Below, piece by piece: positions 1 through 10,500 of a stretch of 64,000 nt of DNA. Source of the DNA: PALSA-911 sp963839645 (GTDB taxonomy: Bacteria; Pseudomonadota; Alphaproteobacteria; Acetobacterales; Acetobacteraceae). The stretch's first letter is position 1; each line of letters opens with the position of its first letter. The position numbers and the translations under genes are program-made. The stretch is from the NCBI GenBank assembly GCA_963839645.1, contig CAWIVZ010000009.1, forward strand, positions 124,001 through 188,000. Reading direction: 5' to 3'. Under the pieces are notes generated by a model. The model saw nothing but the letters and a program-made list of their open reading frames with translations. It made no database searches and had not been told where the DNA came from.

Positions 1-1
1 C

Positions 2-547
2 CGCATGGCGCCGCTGGTGGAAACCCTGGCGGAGGCCCTGGAACCGCTGCTGTCGGTGCCCTTCGCGTTCTTCGGCCACAGCATGGGCGCCGCCATCGCC
101 TATGAAATGACACGGCGGCTGCAACGCCCGGCCGGTCCGGTGCATCTGTTCGTTTCTGCCCGCCCCGCACCCGATCCGGCCTATGAGCCGCGCGCCCTGC
201 ACCGGCTGCCGGATGCCGAATTGCTCGCGGCCCTGGGCCGTCTGGGCGGCACCCCGGCCGTGGTGCTGGCGCGCGAGGACCTGATGGCCGCCCTGCTGCC
301 GGGCATTCGCGCCGACCTGGAATTGATCGAGACCTACGTCCCACCCGCCGGAGAACGCGTTGCCTGCCCGATCACCACGCTGGGCGGCGTGCAGGACCGC
401 ATGATCGACCGCCGCGGCCTGGAGGCATGGTCCGGCTTCACCGCGGCCAGGTTCCGGCTGTGCCTGTTTCCCGGCGGGCATTTCTATCTGGCGGAATCCG
501 CCGGCCCGGTGGTGGCCGAAGTGCTGCGCGACCTCGGTGCGGGTTGA
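2..547 (+). CDS. Type II thioesterase (5' end outside window)
   Basis: An alpha/beta-hydrolase thioesterase of the kind that edits or offloads acyl chains from carrier proteins in PKS/NRPS clusters. The frame is open to the left edge, and about 180 of the usual 230-250 residues are visible. The nucleophile elbow GHSMGA lies at bases 74-91, with Ser at 80-82. The catalytic His is probably in PGGHFYLAE near the C-terminus. It ends 3 bases before the phosphopantetheinyl transferase, so the two are probably co-transcribed. The segment PFAFFGHSMG closely matches PFAFFGHCLG in the terminal thioesterase of the PKS downstream, but here the nucleophile is the normal Ser. The ATG at base 5 may be internal; the true start is not visible. 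Confidence 0.9.
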   Translation, partial: RMAPLVETLAEALEPLLSVPFAFFGHSMGAAIAYEMTRRLQRPAGPVHLFVSARPAPDPAYEPRALHRLPDAELLAALGRLGGTPAVVLAREDLMAALLPGIRADLELIETYVPPAGERVACPITTLGGVQDRMIDRRGLEAWSGFTAARFRLCLFPGGHFYLAESAGPVVAEVLRDLGAG

Positions 548-550
548 ACC

Positions 551-1249
551 ATGCCCAAGCCGCTGGGCCGGAACGACATTCATGTCTGGGTCGCGTCGCT
601 GGATGGCCGGGACACCGAGATAACCGTGTTGGACGCCGAGGAACGCGGGCGGGCGGAACGCTTCAGCCGGACCCGCCCGCGCGCCGATTTCATCCGCACC
701 CGCACGATCCTGCGCCAGGTGCTGGCGGGCTATCTGGGGTGCGATCCGGCCAGCCTCGCCTTCACACACGGGCCGCATGGCAAGCCGGCGCTGATGGGGG
801 TTGGCCTGCAGTTCAACGCCTCCCACAGCGGCGGCTGCCTTCTGATCGCGGTGCGATGGCACGATCCGATTGGCGTGGACGTGGAGGCGCGGCGAGATGT
901 CGCCAACGCCGCCGCCATCGCGCGCCGGTTCTTCACCCCGGCGGAAGCCAGCCAGATCGAGGCCCTGCCGGCCGCACGGCAAGCCGAAGGGTTCCGCGCG
1001 CTCTGGACCCTCAAGGAAGCCGTCGTGAAAGCGGCGGGTGAGGCGCTGGCCTATCATCTGGATCGTATCGAGGCCGCCCTGGACGCGGACGGCCAGGCGC
1101 GCTTCGTGGCCTGGCATGGCATGGACGAGCGGCGGCAGGCGTGGTCGATTTTCCCGCTCTCCCCATCGCCCGGCTATACCGCCACCCTGGCGACGGCACC
1201 ATCGGCGCAGGCGCCGCGGTTGCTACCTTGGAAGAACGGCGACTTCTAA
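551..1249 (+). CDS. Sfp-type 4'-phosphopantetheinyl transferase
   Basis: Transfers the phosphopantetheine arm of CoA onto the conserved Ser of carrier proteins, here presumably the free ACP and the PKS ACP of this cluster. The 232-residue length is normal for the Sfp/Gsp family. The magnesium-binding motif IGVDVE lies near residue 114 and the second signature WTLKEAVVKAAGEAL near residue 156. The N-terminal half has the usual F(S/N)ASHS segment (FNASHSGG). It starts 3 bases after the thioesterase stop. No other PPTase is seen in the window. Family assignment is firm; the carrier-protein target is inferred from context. Confidence 0.93.
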   Translation: MPKPLGRNDIHVWVASLDGRDTEITVLDAEERGRAERFSRTRPRADFIRTRTILRQVLAGYLGCDPASLAFTHGPHGKPALMGVGLQFNASHSGGCLLIAVRWHDPIGVDVEARRDVANAAAIARRFFTPAEASQIEALPAARQAEGFRALWTLKEAVVKAAGEALAYHLDRIEAALDADGQARFVAWHGMDERRQAWSIFPLSPSPGYTATLATAPSAQAPRLLPWKNGDF

Positions 1250-1451
1250 ATTTCCGAACAATTTGCATCGGTCGGTTGCGCGGGGCCGACACGCCATGTT
1301 ATTCATTAACAACACATTAATGGAATAAATGCGCCCGAGGAGCGACGCTCGTCGGCCCACGGAGCAAACGAGATAGCCGGGGGCACGACTGGTCCGTTGG
1401 TTGTATGCCATTCAGTCTGTGCGGAAATCACGTAATCGAGGATGACGGCCC
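1250..1451. other. Intergenic region upstream of the Gly-rich gene
   Basis: About 200 bases between the PPTase and the next gene. The centre (about 1295-1330) is AT-rich compared with its surroundings and holds a perfect TTAA-N7-TTAA motif. This is the only sizeable gap in the cluster, so it is the likeliest place for a promoter driving the Gly-rich gene, ligase, SDR, ACP and PKS. Confidence 0.5.
1306..1320. promoter_or_regulatory. CtrA-type box TTAA-N7-TTAA
   Basis: TTAA at 1306-1309, seven bases (CAACACA), then TTAA at 1317-1320. This matches the full CtrA recognition motif known from Caulobacter and other Alphaproteobacteria. It sits about 130 bases upstream of the Gly/Pro/Met-rich gene in the only gap of the biosynthetic cluster. 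Binding is not shown; the match is by sequence only. Confidence 0.5.
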
Positions 1452-2102
1452 ATGCCAACAGAGAACGCCTCACCCAACGCCCAGACCGATCAGACCCAGA
1501 CCGATAAGGCGAATATCCCGCCGAACGGGCCGGATTACGGTTCCGCTCCACCTTTCACCCAAGCCGCGCCGCCCTTCGGTGGAATGCCGTTCGGGGCCGG
1601 TTTTGCCGGCATGCCGGGATACGGCATGCCGCCATTCCCGATGCCCGGCTATGCGATGCCGGGTTATGCCGGCCATGGTTTCCCGGGCCCAGGTTTCGCG
1701 GGCCCAGGTTTCGCCGGCCAGGGCTTTCCGGGAGCCCTCTATCCCGGCATGGATCAGATGATGAGCCAGATGATGGACCGTGCCGCGTTCATGCATCGCT
1801 GCATGATCACGATGTCCAACATGGCCGCGGAGATCAGCCGGGCCTGCCAGTTGCTGGCGCAGAACCCCAGCCAGGTCGGCATGCCGTTTCCCGCCTATGC
1901 GCCGTCCACGCCCGGCACCGCTGCCGTCCCCGGTGACAAGCCCGTGGATATGGAGGCTCTCAAGCAGGCGCTCGCCGGCATGGACCCGGTGCTGGCGCAA
2001 AAGACGCTGTACGCCGTGCAGATGATGCAATGGTTCGAATACATGCGGCGCGGCGGACAGGCCGCACCGTCCGGTGACGCCGCCAACAAGGGCTGGTCCT
2101 AG
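1452..2102 (+). CDS. Gly/Pro/Met-rich protein of unknown function
   Basis: I do not recognise a family. The 216-residue protein has three parts: a polar N-terminus (about 1-35); a low-complexity middle (about 36-98) rich in G, M, P and F with repeats of the type PGFAGPGFAG; and a C-terminal part with two predicted amphipathic helices (MDQMMSQMMDRAAFMHRCMI and a segment around residues 165-205 rich in Q, M and A). The repeats are encoded by 15-base tandem units at 1685-1729. There is no signal peptide or membrane segment. The end overlaps the preceding-frame region of the ligase gene by a few bases only (ligase start at 2116). Its place between PPTase and ligase suggests a role in the cluster, perhaps as scaffold or condensate-forming protein, but that is speculation. 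Confidence 0.75.
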   Translation: MPTENASPNAQTDQTQTDKANIPPNGPDYGSAPPFTQAAPPFGGMPFGAGFAGMPGYGMPPFPMPGYAMPGYAGHGFPGPGFAGPGFAGQGFPGALYPGMDQMMSQMMDRAAFMHRCMITMSNMAAEISRACQLLAQNPSQVGMPFPAYAPSTPGTAAVPGDKPVDMEALKQALAGMDPVLAQKTLYAVQMMQWFEYMRRGGQAAPSGDAANKGWS

Positions 2103-2115
2103 ACCGACCGGGCGC

Positions 2116-3480
2116 ATGAACCCGCACTGGCTGATCGAGCGCCTGCAGAAACAGGGCGAAACTCCGGCCCTGATCTGGCACGATGCGACATGGTCCCACG
2201 CCCGGCTGGCCGACGCGGCAGAACAGCAGGCCGCGCGCCTGGCCCGCGAGGGCGTGGCGCCCGGAACTGTTCTCGCCATTCGCGGCGACTACTCGCCCGG
2301 CGTGGTGGCGCTGCTGCTGGCCGCGGTCATCAACCGCAACATTGTCGTCCCCATCGCCTCGTCCGCCGCCGCGCGGCAGGATCGCATGCTGGAGGTGGCC
2401 GAGGCCGGGCTGCTCGCCGATTTCCATGATGACGACAGCTGGGGTTTGGTTTCCTGCAGCCATAGCGCCAGCCATCCGCTGCTGCGCCGGCTCGCCGACA
2501 GCCAGGAGGCCGGGCTGATCCTGTTCAGCTCCGGCTCCACCGGCGAAAGCAAGGCCTCGGTGCTCAGCTTCGACCGCCTGCTGGACAAATTCCGCACGAA
2601 ACGGACGGGATTTCGTACCCTGGTGTTCCTGCTGCTCGATCATATCGGCGGCATCAACACGCTGTTCCATGCGCTGTGCAACGGCGGCACGATCGTCGCC
2701 GCCGCCGATCGCAGCCCCGAAGCCGTCGCCGCCGCCATCGCCGAACATCGGGTACAGCTGCTGCCGACCACGCCCACCTTCCTGAACATGCTGCTGATCT
2801 CCGAGGCCGCGTCGCGCCACGATCTTTCTTCTCTGGAAATCATTACCTACGGCACCGAACCGATGCCGCAGACCACCCTGGCGGCGATTGCCGAGGCAAT
2901 GCCAATGGTACGGCTGAAACAGACCTACGGCCTGTCGGAGCTGGGCATCCTGCCGACCCAATCGCGCGGGTCCAACTCGGTCTGGCTGAAGCTCGGGGCG
3001 GACGGGTTCGAGCACAAGATCATCGACAACATTCTGTGGATCCGCTCCGCCTCCGCCATGCTCGGCTACCTCAACGCCCCTGCCCCGTTCGATGCGGAGG
3101 GCTGGTTCAACACCCAGGACCTGGTGGAAACCGACGGCGAATATGTGCGCATCCTCGGTCGGAAGTCGGAGCTGATCAATGTCGGCGGCGAGAAGGTGCA
3201 CCCGACGGAGATCGAGAACCTGCTGCTGCAACTGGACAACGTGCGCGACGTGACCGTCAGTGGCCGGGCCAATCCGGTTACCGGCGCGGTGGTCGCCGCC
3301 CGGATCACGCCATTGCGCGAGGAAGACCCGGACGAATTCAAGCGGCGCATCCGCCGTTTTTGCCGCGATCGGCTGGAGCCTTACAAGATACCGGTAGTGA
3401 TCGAGATCACCGATGCCGACCATCATGGGGCGCGGTTCAAGAAATCCCGCAACCCTGCTCCCTCCAGTCCCGGACAATGA
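2116..3480 (+). CDS. Adenylate-forming (ANL) acyl/aryl-CoA or acyl-ACP ligase
   Basis: Activates a carboxylic acid as its acyl-adenylate and passes it to CoA or a carrier protein. The P-loop-like motif LILFSSGSTGESKAS lies near residue 135, YGLSE near residue 275, and the hinge/C-terminal signature GRKSELINVGGEKVHPTEIE near residue 350. The catalytic Lys region is RFKKSRN near the end. At 454 residues it is shorter than most acyl-CoA ligases (500-570), mainly at the N-terminus. The ATG at 2116 was chosen over 2074 because the longer version overlaps the previous gene and adds non-conserved residues. The stop overlaps the SDR start (ATGA). With a free ACP two genes on, it probably loads a starter acid onto that ACP; the substrate cannot be read from sequence. 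Confidence 0.88.
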   Translation: MNPHWLIERLQKQGETPALIWHDATWSHARLADAAEQQAARLAREGVAPGTVLAIRGDYSPGVVALLLAAVINRNIVVPIASSAAARQDRMLEVAEAGLLADFHDDDSWGLVSCSHSASHPLLRRLADSQEAGLILFSSGSTGESKASVLSFDRLLDKFRTKRTGFRTLVFLLLDHIGGINTLFHALCNGGTIVAAADRSPEAVAAAIAEHRVQLLPTTPTFLNMLLISEAASRHDLSSLEIITYGTEPMPQTTLAAIAEAMPMVRLKQTYGLSELGILPTQSRGSNSVWLKLGADGFEHKIIDNILWIRSASAMLGYLNAPAPFDAEGWFNTQDLVETDGEYVRILGRKSELINVGGEKVHPTEIENLLLQLDNVRDVTVSGRANPVTGAVVAARITPLREEDPDEFKRRIRRFCRDRLEPYKIPVVIEITDADHHGARFKKSRNPAPSSPGQ

Positions 3481-4196
3481 AACGGACCGTGCTGATCAGC
3501 GGCGGCAGCCGCGGGCTGGGGGCGGAACTGGTCGCAGGGTTCCGCGCCCAGGGCTGCAACATCGCCAGCTTCAGCCGCGGCAAGACACCCTTCATCGAGG
3601 CCCTCGCCAACGCGGAGGATTTCCACTGGGCCGCCATCGACGGCCGGGATCACGCGGCGGTGCGCGGCTTCGTGAATGAGACCGCAAAGCGCTTCGGACG
3701 GTTGGATGTTCTGATCAACAACACCGGCATCGCCACCGAAGCCGTGCTGCCGCTGATGCGCGCCGACGACATCATCGACATGGTGGATACCAACCTGACG
3801 GCCGCATTGCTGCTGGCGCAATCCTGCTCGCGCGTGATGCTGCGCCAGGCTGCCGGCTGCATCGTCAATATCTCCTCGGTGAACGCCATTCGCGGGCACG
3901 AGGGCGTCGCGGTATACAGCGCCACCAAAGCCGCCCTGGACGGCTTCACACGGTCGCTGGCGCGCGAGCTCGGCCCGCGCAACATCCGGGTGAATTCCGT
4001 GGCACCCGGCTATTTCGAGTCGGACATGGTCAAGGACATGGAGCCAGCGCAGAAGGACCGCATCGCGCGGCGCACGCCACTGCGCCGGCTGGCGCGGATC
4101 GACGAGATCGCCGCCGCCGTGCATTTCCTGGCTTCCGATCAGGCATCGTTCATCACCGGCCAGACGCTCGTCGTCGATGGAGGCATCACATGCTGA
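3477..4196 (+). CDS. Short-chain dehydrogenase/reductase, FabG-like
   Basis: NAD(P)H-dependent oxidoreductase of 239 residues with all classical SDR marks: the cofactor loop SGGSRGLG near residue 8, the NN(T)G motif at LINNTG near 78, catalytic Ser in NISSVNA near 130, and YSATK near 144. FabG-like enzymes reduce 3-ketoacyl-ACP, and here the gene lies between the ligase and a free ACP. Its ATG overlaps the ligase stop, and its last bases overlap the ACP start at 4190. This coupling suggests it modifies the ACP-bound starter or intermediate. The exact substrate is inferred from context only. Confidence 0.92.
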   Translation: MKRTVLISGGSRGLGAELVAGFRAQGCNIASFSRGKTPFIEALANAEDFHWAAIDGRDHAAVRGFVNETAKRFGRLDVLINNTGIATEAVLPLMRADDIIDMVDTNLTAALLLAQSCSRVMLRQAAGCIVNISSVNAIRGHEGVAVYSATKAALDGFTRSLARELGPRNIRVNSVAPGYFESDMVKDMEPAQKDRIARRTPLRRLARIDEIAAAVHFLASDQASFITGQTLVVDGGITC

Positions 4197-4543
4197 AGCT
4201 GCGCAGCGCATCTGAGATCGAGACGATCGTGCATGCCCGTATCCGCGCCATTCTGGAAGATCGGGGCGACGACAACATCTCGATCTCCGGCGCGGACAAG
4301 CTGAGCGGCGCGCTGGGCCTGACCTCACTGGATCTAGCCTTGCTGGTCGCGGAGCTGGAGGCCGAACTGGATGTCGACCCCTTCGCCCAACTGATTTCCG
4401 TCACCGCCGTGCGCAGCGTGGACGATCTGGTGGCGGCCTACCGTCTGGCCTTCGTCCCGGCCAAGCCGGCCGAAAGGGATGACGGCCTGGCCGAAGCCGC
4501 TAGGCGCGCCGAGGCCCGGCGGGCACGCATGGCGGGCGGTTGA
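4190..4543 (+). CDS. Free-standing acyl carrier protein
   Basis: A 117-residue carrier protein. The motif GLTSLDLA near residue 43 holds the Ser that would carry phosphopantetheine (consensus G-x-D/T-S-L). It is longer than a housekeeping ACP because of an Ala/Arg-rich tail after about residue 90 that may be flexible. It overlaps the SDR stop and ends in the first base of the PKS start codon (TGATG), so ligase, SDR, ACP and PKS look translationally coupled. It probably carries the starter unit handed to the PKS ketosynthase. Confidence 0.88.
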   Translation: MLKLRSASEIETIVHARIRAILEDRGDDNISISGADKLSGALGLTSLDLALLVAELEAELDVDPFAQLISVTAVRSVDDLVAAYRLAFVPAKPAERDDGLAEAARRAEARRARMAGG

Positions 4544-7500
4544 TGTCGGGCTCGCGCGGCATCGCCATCATCGGGGTTGCCTGCCGCTTTCCAGGCGCCG
4601 CCAGCCGCCGCGAATTCTGGCGCAATTTGTGCGACGGCGTGGAGTTGATCCGGTTCTTTACCGATGCCGAGCTCGCCGCCGCCGGCGTTCCGGCGGCAAC
4701 GTTGCAGGATCCCGCCTACGTCAAGGCCAGCCCGACCATCAACGACATCGAGCAATTCGATGCCGCCTTCTTCGAATACTCTCCGCGGGAGGCCACGCTG
4801 ATGGACCCGCAGCACCGGCTGCTGCTGGAGGTGGCGTGGGAGGCGTTCGAGGATGCCGGACAGGTGCCGGGCGCATCCAGGGAGCCGGTCGCGGTGTTCG
4901 CCGGTACCGGCGGGATCGTCAGCACCTACCTGATCGGCCGGATGCCGTACACCAGCGAACTGCCGGACTACACCGGCACGCTGGCGCATATCGGCAACGA
5001 CAAGGATTTCCCGAGCACGCGGATCTCCTACAAGCTCAACCTCACCGGCCCCAGCATCAACGTGCAAACCGCCTGCTCCACCTCGCTCGTGGCGGTGCAT
5101 CTGGCCTGCCAGTCAATCCTTTCCGGCGAAAGCGGCATGGCGCTGGTCGGCGCCGCCTCGGTCCGGGTGCCGCATGTCGCCGGGCATGTCGGGGTGAAGG
5201 GCGGCATCTGGTCGCTGGATGGGCATTGCCGCGCCTTCGATGCGGACGCCACCGGCACGGTGTTCGGCAGCGGCGTCGGCGCCGTGCTGCTGAAGGAATT
5301 GTCCCAGGCGATCGCCGATGGCGACAACATCTATGCGGTGATCCGCGGCTCGGCGGTGAACAACGACGGCGCCGAGAAGGTCAGCTACACCGCGCCGAGT
5401 GCTGCCGCGCAGGCGCGCGCGATGGTGGAGGCCCTGACCATCGCGGATGTCTCGCCCGAGCAGATCGGCTATGTCGAATGTCACGGCACCGGCACCATCG
5501 TCGGCGACCCGCTGGAGATCGACGCGCTGACCCGCGCCTTCCGCACCCGCACGGACCGGCAGGGCTTCTGCACGGTGGGGTCGGTGAAGGCGAATATCGG
5601 TCATCTCGAACAGACCGCGGGCCTCGCCGCCATCATCAAGACCGCGCTGGCGTTGAAGTTCCAGAAGATCCCGCCGCAGATCCATTTTCAAACCGCCAAC
5701 CCGAAGATCAACTTTTCCACCAGTCCGTTCGTGGTCAACACCGAGCTGCGCGATTGGCCGGTAGTCGCGACGCCCCGCTTTGCCGCGGTTAATTCGCTCG
5801 GCGTCGGCGGCACCAATGCCTTCCTGGTGCTGGAGGAAGCGCCCGCCGCGCCTTCCATCCCGGCGGAGGAAGGCCGGCAGCATCTGTTCACCCTGTCGGC
5901 GCGCAGCGATGCCGCGCTGGCGGCTGCCATGGCCCGCCACAGGGATTGGCTGGCGGAGAACCCGCAGGCGGATATCGCCGAAATCTGCACCACGCTCAGC
6001 GCCGGGCGAACGCACTTTCCGCGCCGCTTCGTCACGGTGGTAGGCTCCGTGCCGGAACTACAGGCGGCGTTGGCCGAGGATGCCCTGCCGCTGGCATTCA
6101 CCGCGGCGAAGCCGGGCCATCGCCGCATCGCCTTCCTGTTTTCCGGCCAGGGATCGCAATATCCGGGCATGGCGGCGGAACTGTACCGTCACCAGCCGGT
6201 ATTTCGCGCGGCAATGGACCGTTGCGCCACGGCACTCGGAGACAAGCTCGATCCCCCCTTGCTGGATGTGCTGTTCGACCGCAACGGCCAGAGCGCGCTG
6301 ATCCATGAAACCGCCTATACCCAGCCGGCGCTGTTTGCCGTTCAGGTGGCACTGACGGCGCTGTGGCGGTCCTGGGGGATCGTGCCGGAATTCGTGCTCG
6401 GCCACAGCGTGGGCGAGTTCGCCGCCGCCGTCTGCGCCGGGGTCTACACGCTGGAGCAGGCGCTCGGCCTGATCGCGGAGCGCGCGCGGCTGATGCAGGC
6501 GCTGCCGGCGAACGGCGGAATGGCGGCGATCTTCGACGATGCCGCCAGCGTCGGCGAGGCGATCACGCGGCAAGGCTCGGGGCAGTTGGCGATCGCCGCG
6601 CGCAATGGTCCGCACAGCACGGTGATCTCCGGCGCCCGCGACGCGGTGGCCGCCGTCGCGGCCGATTTCGAGCAACGCGGCATCCGCGCGCAGGTGTTGA
6701 TGGTCTCGCATGCCTTCCACTCGCCGCTGATGCAGCCGGCGATGGCCGGGCTGGCCAATTGCGCAACGGCGTTGCCGGCCAAGGCGCCGGAACTGCCGTG
6801 GTTTTCGACCCTTACCGCTGAAACGGTCACCACGGCGCCGGATGCCGGCTACTGGTGCGACCATGCCTTGCGCCCGGTGGATTTCCTCGGCGGCATCCGC
6901 CGGCTGGCGGAAGCCGGCGCGACCGATTTCATCGAGATCGGACCCGGCGGGACCCTGCTGGCGCTCGGCCGACAGTGCATCGATGGCGACGAACCCATGT
7001 GGCTCGCCTCGCTCAGCCGGCGCGGCGAGCAGCGGGAAATCCTGACCAGCCTGGGCCAGCTCCATGCCGGTGGCCATACGATCGACTGGGATGGTTTCAA
7101 TCGCGCCCATCCCGCGCACCGGATATCGCTGCCCACCTACCCGTTCGAACATCGACGCTTCTGGCTGGAAGACAACCGCAAGCCGTACGAGGCGCAGGAG
7201 ACAGCCACGGGCCTGGCAGGAACGCGGTTGCGCTCGGCGCTGCCGGAGACGCAGTTCGAGGTCCGCTACAGCCTGGACCGCCTGCCCTGGCTGAGCGACC
7301 ATCGCATCTACGCCATGCCCGTGCTGCCGACCACGGTGGGCCTGGCCGCGCTGACGGATGCGGCTCGCCAACATTTCAACACCCCGAGGGTCGCCATCGA
7401 GAGCCTGCAATATCGCGAGGCCCTGGTGCTGCCGGAAGCCGGTGGTGCCGAGGCGGATTGCGTGGTGCAGATCATCCTCGCCCCGATTGGGCCGGATCGC

Positions 7501-10500
7501 GCCGAGTTCCGCCTCGCCAGCCTGGACGCGGCCGGCGGCTGGCGCACGCACATGGTCGGCCTGGTTTCCTCCGGAACCGATCTGCCCGTCCCGCGCATCC
7601 AGATCGACCAGATCCGGGCGCGCTGTCCGACCGCCATTCCTATCGAGCGCTACTATCCCGCCATCCACGACCTCGGCCTGGAATACGGCCCGGCCTTCCA
7701 GGGCATCCGGTCCCTGCTGCGCGGCGACGGCGAGACCCTCACGCAGGTGGTGCTGCCCCCGCAGGTCGCATCCGGCGGTGGGCTGCACCCGGCGCTGCTG
7801 GATGCCTGCCTGCATGTCTATCCGGCCCTGGTGCCTGCCTACGGCGATTTCGATGCCGGTTTCGCGCTGACGCGGCCGGTGTTTTTGCCGATCTCGGTGG
7901 AACGCTTCACCGGCGCCGCCGCCGATCACCGCGCGGTCTGGGTGCACGCCGTGCGCCGCCAGGCGCCCGAGGCGGCCGAGGGCATCCTGGTGGTGGATCT
8001 CGCGATTTATGACGAAGGCGGCAATTGGGTGGCCGCCATCGAGGGCCTGTCGCTGAAGCAGCTGCCGCCGGAGAAAACTCAGCCCGGCGCATGCCGCCGG
8101 CAAGCTGGATTATCTGTATCAGGTGCGACTGGGACGAACGCCCTGCCCTACCGGAGATCTCCGATGACGCGATGGCCGGCGGCTGGCTGCTGCTGGCCGA
8201 CCGCCGAGGCGTCGCGGCGGAGATCGCCGCCGAGCTTCGCAAGGGGGGCGCGAGTTGCGACCTGCTGTATCTCGATGATCGCGTCCTGGCGGATGACGTC
8301 CGCACCTGGGGGAGCAGCGAGACACTGACGGAGGATCTTGCCCGCGTTCTCGCCGCGCACGCCGCCGGCGGCATGAAGGTGCGGCGCATCCTGCATCTCT
8401 GGGCGCTCGATCCGGCGGACGATGCCGATCCCCAGGCAACCCAGCGCCGCATCGCCGGCAGCGCTCTGGCCCTGTTCCAGGCGCTGGGCGCGGCGCGCGC
8501 CGAGGGCACCGCTGACGCCCGCATCTGGCTCCTGACCGCCAACGCGGTCGCGGCCGGTACGGCCGACCTGACGCCGGAACCGGCCCAGGCGACGCTTTGG
8601 GGCTTTGGGCGCAGCGCGGCGCTGGAGCATCCGCAGATCTGGGGCGGCCTGATCGACCTGGACCGGTCCACGGATCCAAACGAAGTGCTGCGGGAAATCC
8701 TGCGCGGCGACGCAGACGACCAGATCGCGCTGCGAGCCGGCCATCGGTTTGCGGCGCGGTTCGTCCGGTTGCCGCAGCCTTCGCAGCCCGAGACCGCACT
8801 GTCCCCCGATAGCTGCTACCTGATCACTGGCGGCCTCGGCGCGCTCGGCATGGAGGTCGCCAAATTCCTGATCGCCAAGCGCGGCGCCAGACATCTGGTG
8901 CTGGTCAGCCGCCGCGGCGAGGCCGATCCGGCGGCAGCTTCGGTGCGGGAAACATTGCAGGCCCTGGGGGCGGACGTCGTCATCCAGGCCGCCGACATCA
9001 CCCGCGCCGAGGACGTCTCCAGGCTGATCGCCGGTATCGGCGATGGGCCATGGCCGCTGAAGGGCGTGTTCCATGCCGCCGGGCTGCTGGATGACGGCAT
9101 CCTCGCGCAGATGGACTGGGCGAAGTTCTGGCGCGTGCTGGCACCGAAAGTAGCCGGCGGCTGGCTGCTGCATGAACACACGAAGCACCTGCCGCTCGAT
9201 CATTTCGTGCTGTTCTCCTCGGTGCTCAGCCTGATCGGATCGGCGGCGCAAACCAACTACACCGCGGCCAATGCCTATCTGGACGGTCTGGCCGCACACC
9301 GGCGCGGCCTCGGCCTGCCGGCTCTGGCGCTGAACTGGGGTCCCTGGGCGGACGCCGGGCTGGCCACGGCCTCCGGCGAGCGCGGCGAGGCGATCTGGCG
9401 CTCGCGCGGCACCCATTACATCCCCGCTGAAACCGGCTGGCAGGCGATGGACGCACTCATCGGCAGCGATGCCGGTCAGGCCGCGATCACCCTGACCGAC
9501 TGGCCGGTGTTCCTGCGCCAGTTCGCCGCCGTGCCGCCGTTCTTCTCCGGCCTGGCCCCGGCCGCGGGGGGACGCCCGGTGTCCGGCACGCAGGACGCCG
9601 CCATCCGCGCCCAGCTGGAAGCCGCCGCCCCGCAGGAACGCCGGGCCGTGCTGATCGGCTTCATCCGCCAGCAGGCCCAGACCACGCTCGCTTTGACCGA
9701 GGAGATCGATCCCGCCCGCCCGCTGCGTGAGTACGGCCTGGACTCGCTGATGGCCGTGACGCTGGTCAACCGGCTGGAAGCGGCGCTCGGCGTGAAGATC
9801 GCGACCACCAAGCTGATCGCCGGCCCCAGTGTGGAGACGCTCGCAGGCGAGATCCTGCCGGACCTGGACTTCGGCGAGGCCAAAACGGAACCGCGACCCG
9901 AAACCCTGCCGGAAGCCGCCGCCGCCGCCGGGCGCTGGGTCGTCACCGTCGGCCCGCGCGCCGCGCCGCGCATGCGGCTGTTCTGCTTCCCCTTCGCCGG
10001 CGGCGGCTCGGCGGTGTTCCAGGCCTGGGCGCAAGGCATCGACCCCGGCATCGAAGTGGTGGCGATCGAACCCCCGGGACGCCTGAGCCGCATCCTGGAG
10101 CCGCCGGTCACGGAAATGAGGGACTTCGTCGACCAGTTGCTGCCGGAGATGGCCCCCCTGCTCGACCTGCCCTTCGCCTTCTTCGGGCATTGCCTGGGCG
10201 GCCTGACGATGTACGAGACCGCTCGACGCCTGATCGGTTCCAGCAACCACCGGCCGATGCATCTGTTCGCGTCCGGGTCCCGCCCACCGGACATGCTGGC
10301 CGACATGGGCCCGTTCGAGGAACGCCTGACGCGCGACCTGCTGGCGCTGGCCCAATTTCGCGCCGACCTGCCGGCGCATCTGCAGCCCGACGACGTGTTC
10401 GCCGATATCGTGCGGCATTTCGACATGCAGGCAACCGACCGGTTCCTGGACGATCCCGAACTGCGCCGCCTGATGCTGCCGGTGGTGCGCGCCGAATTCC

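Noticed and set aside
1960..3477. 505-codon minus-strand open frame opposite the ligase
   Set aside because: Low-complexity His/Gly/Arg/Gln content; the ligase motifs are on the + strand.
6058..8103. 681-codon open frame on the minus strand opposite the PKS
   Set aside because: Composition is an Arg/Gly/His-rich shadow of GC-rich coding DNA; the + strand has clear KS, AT and DH motifs.
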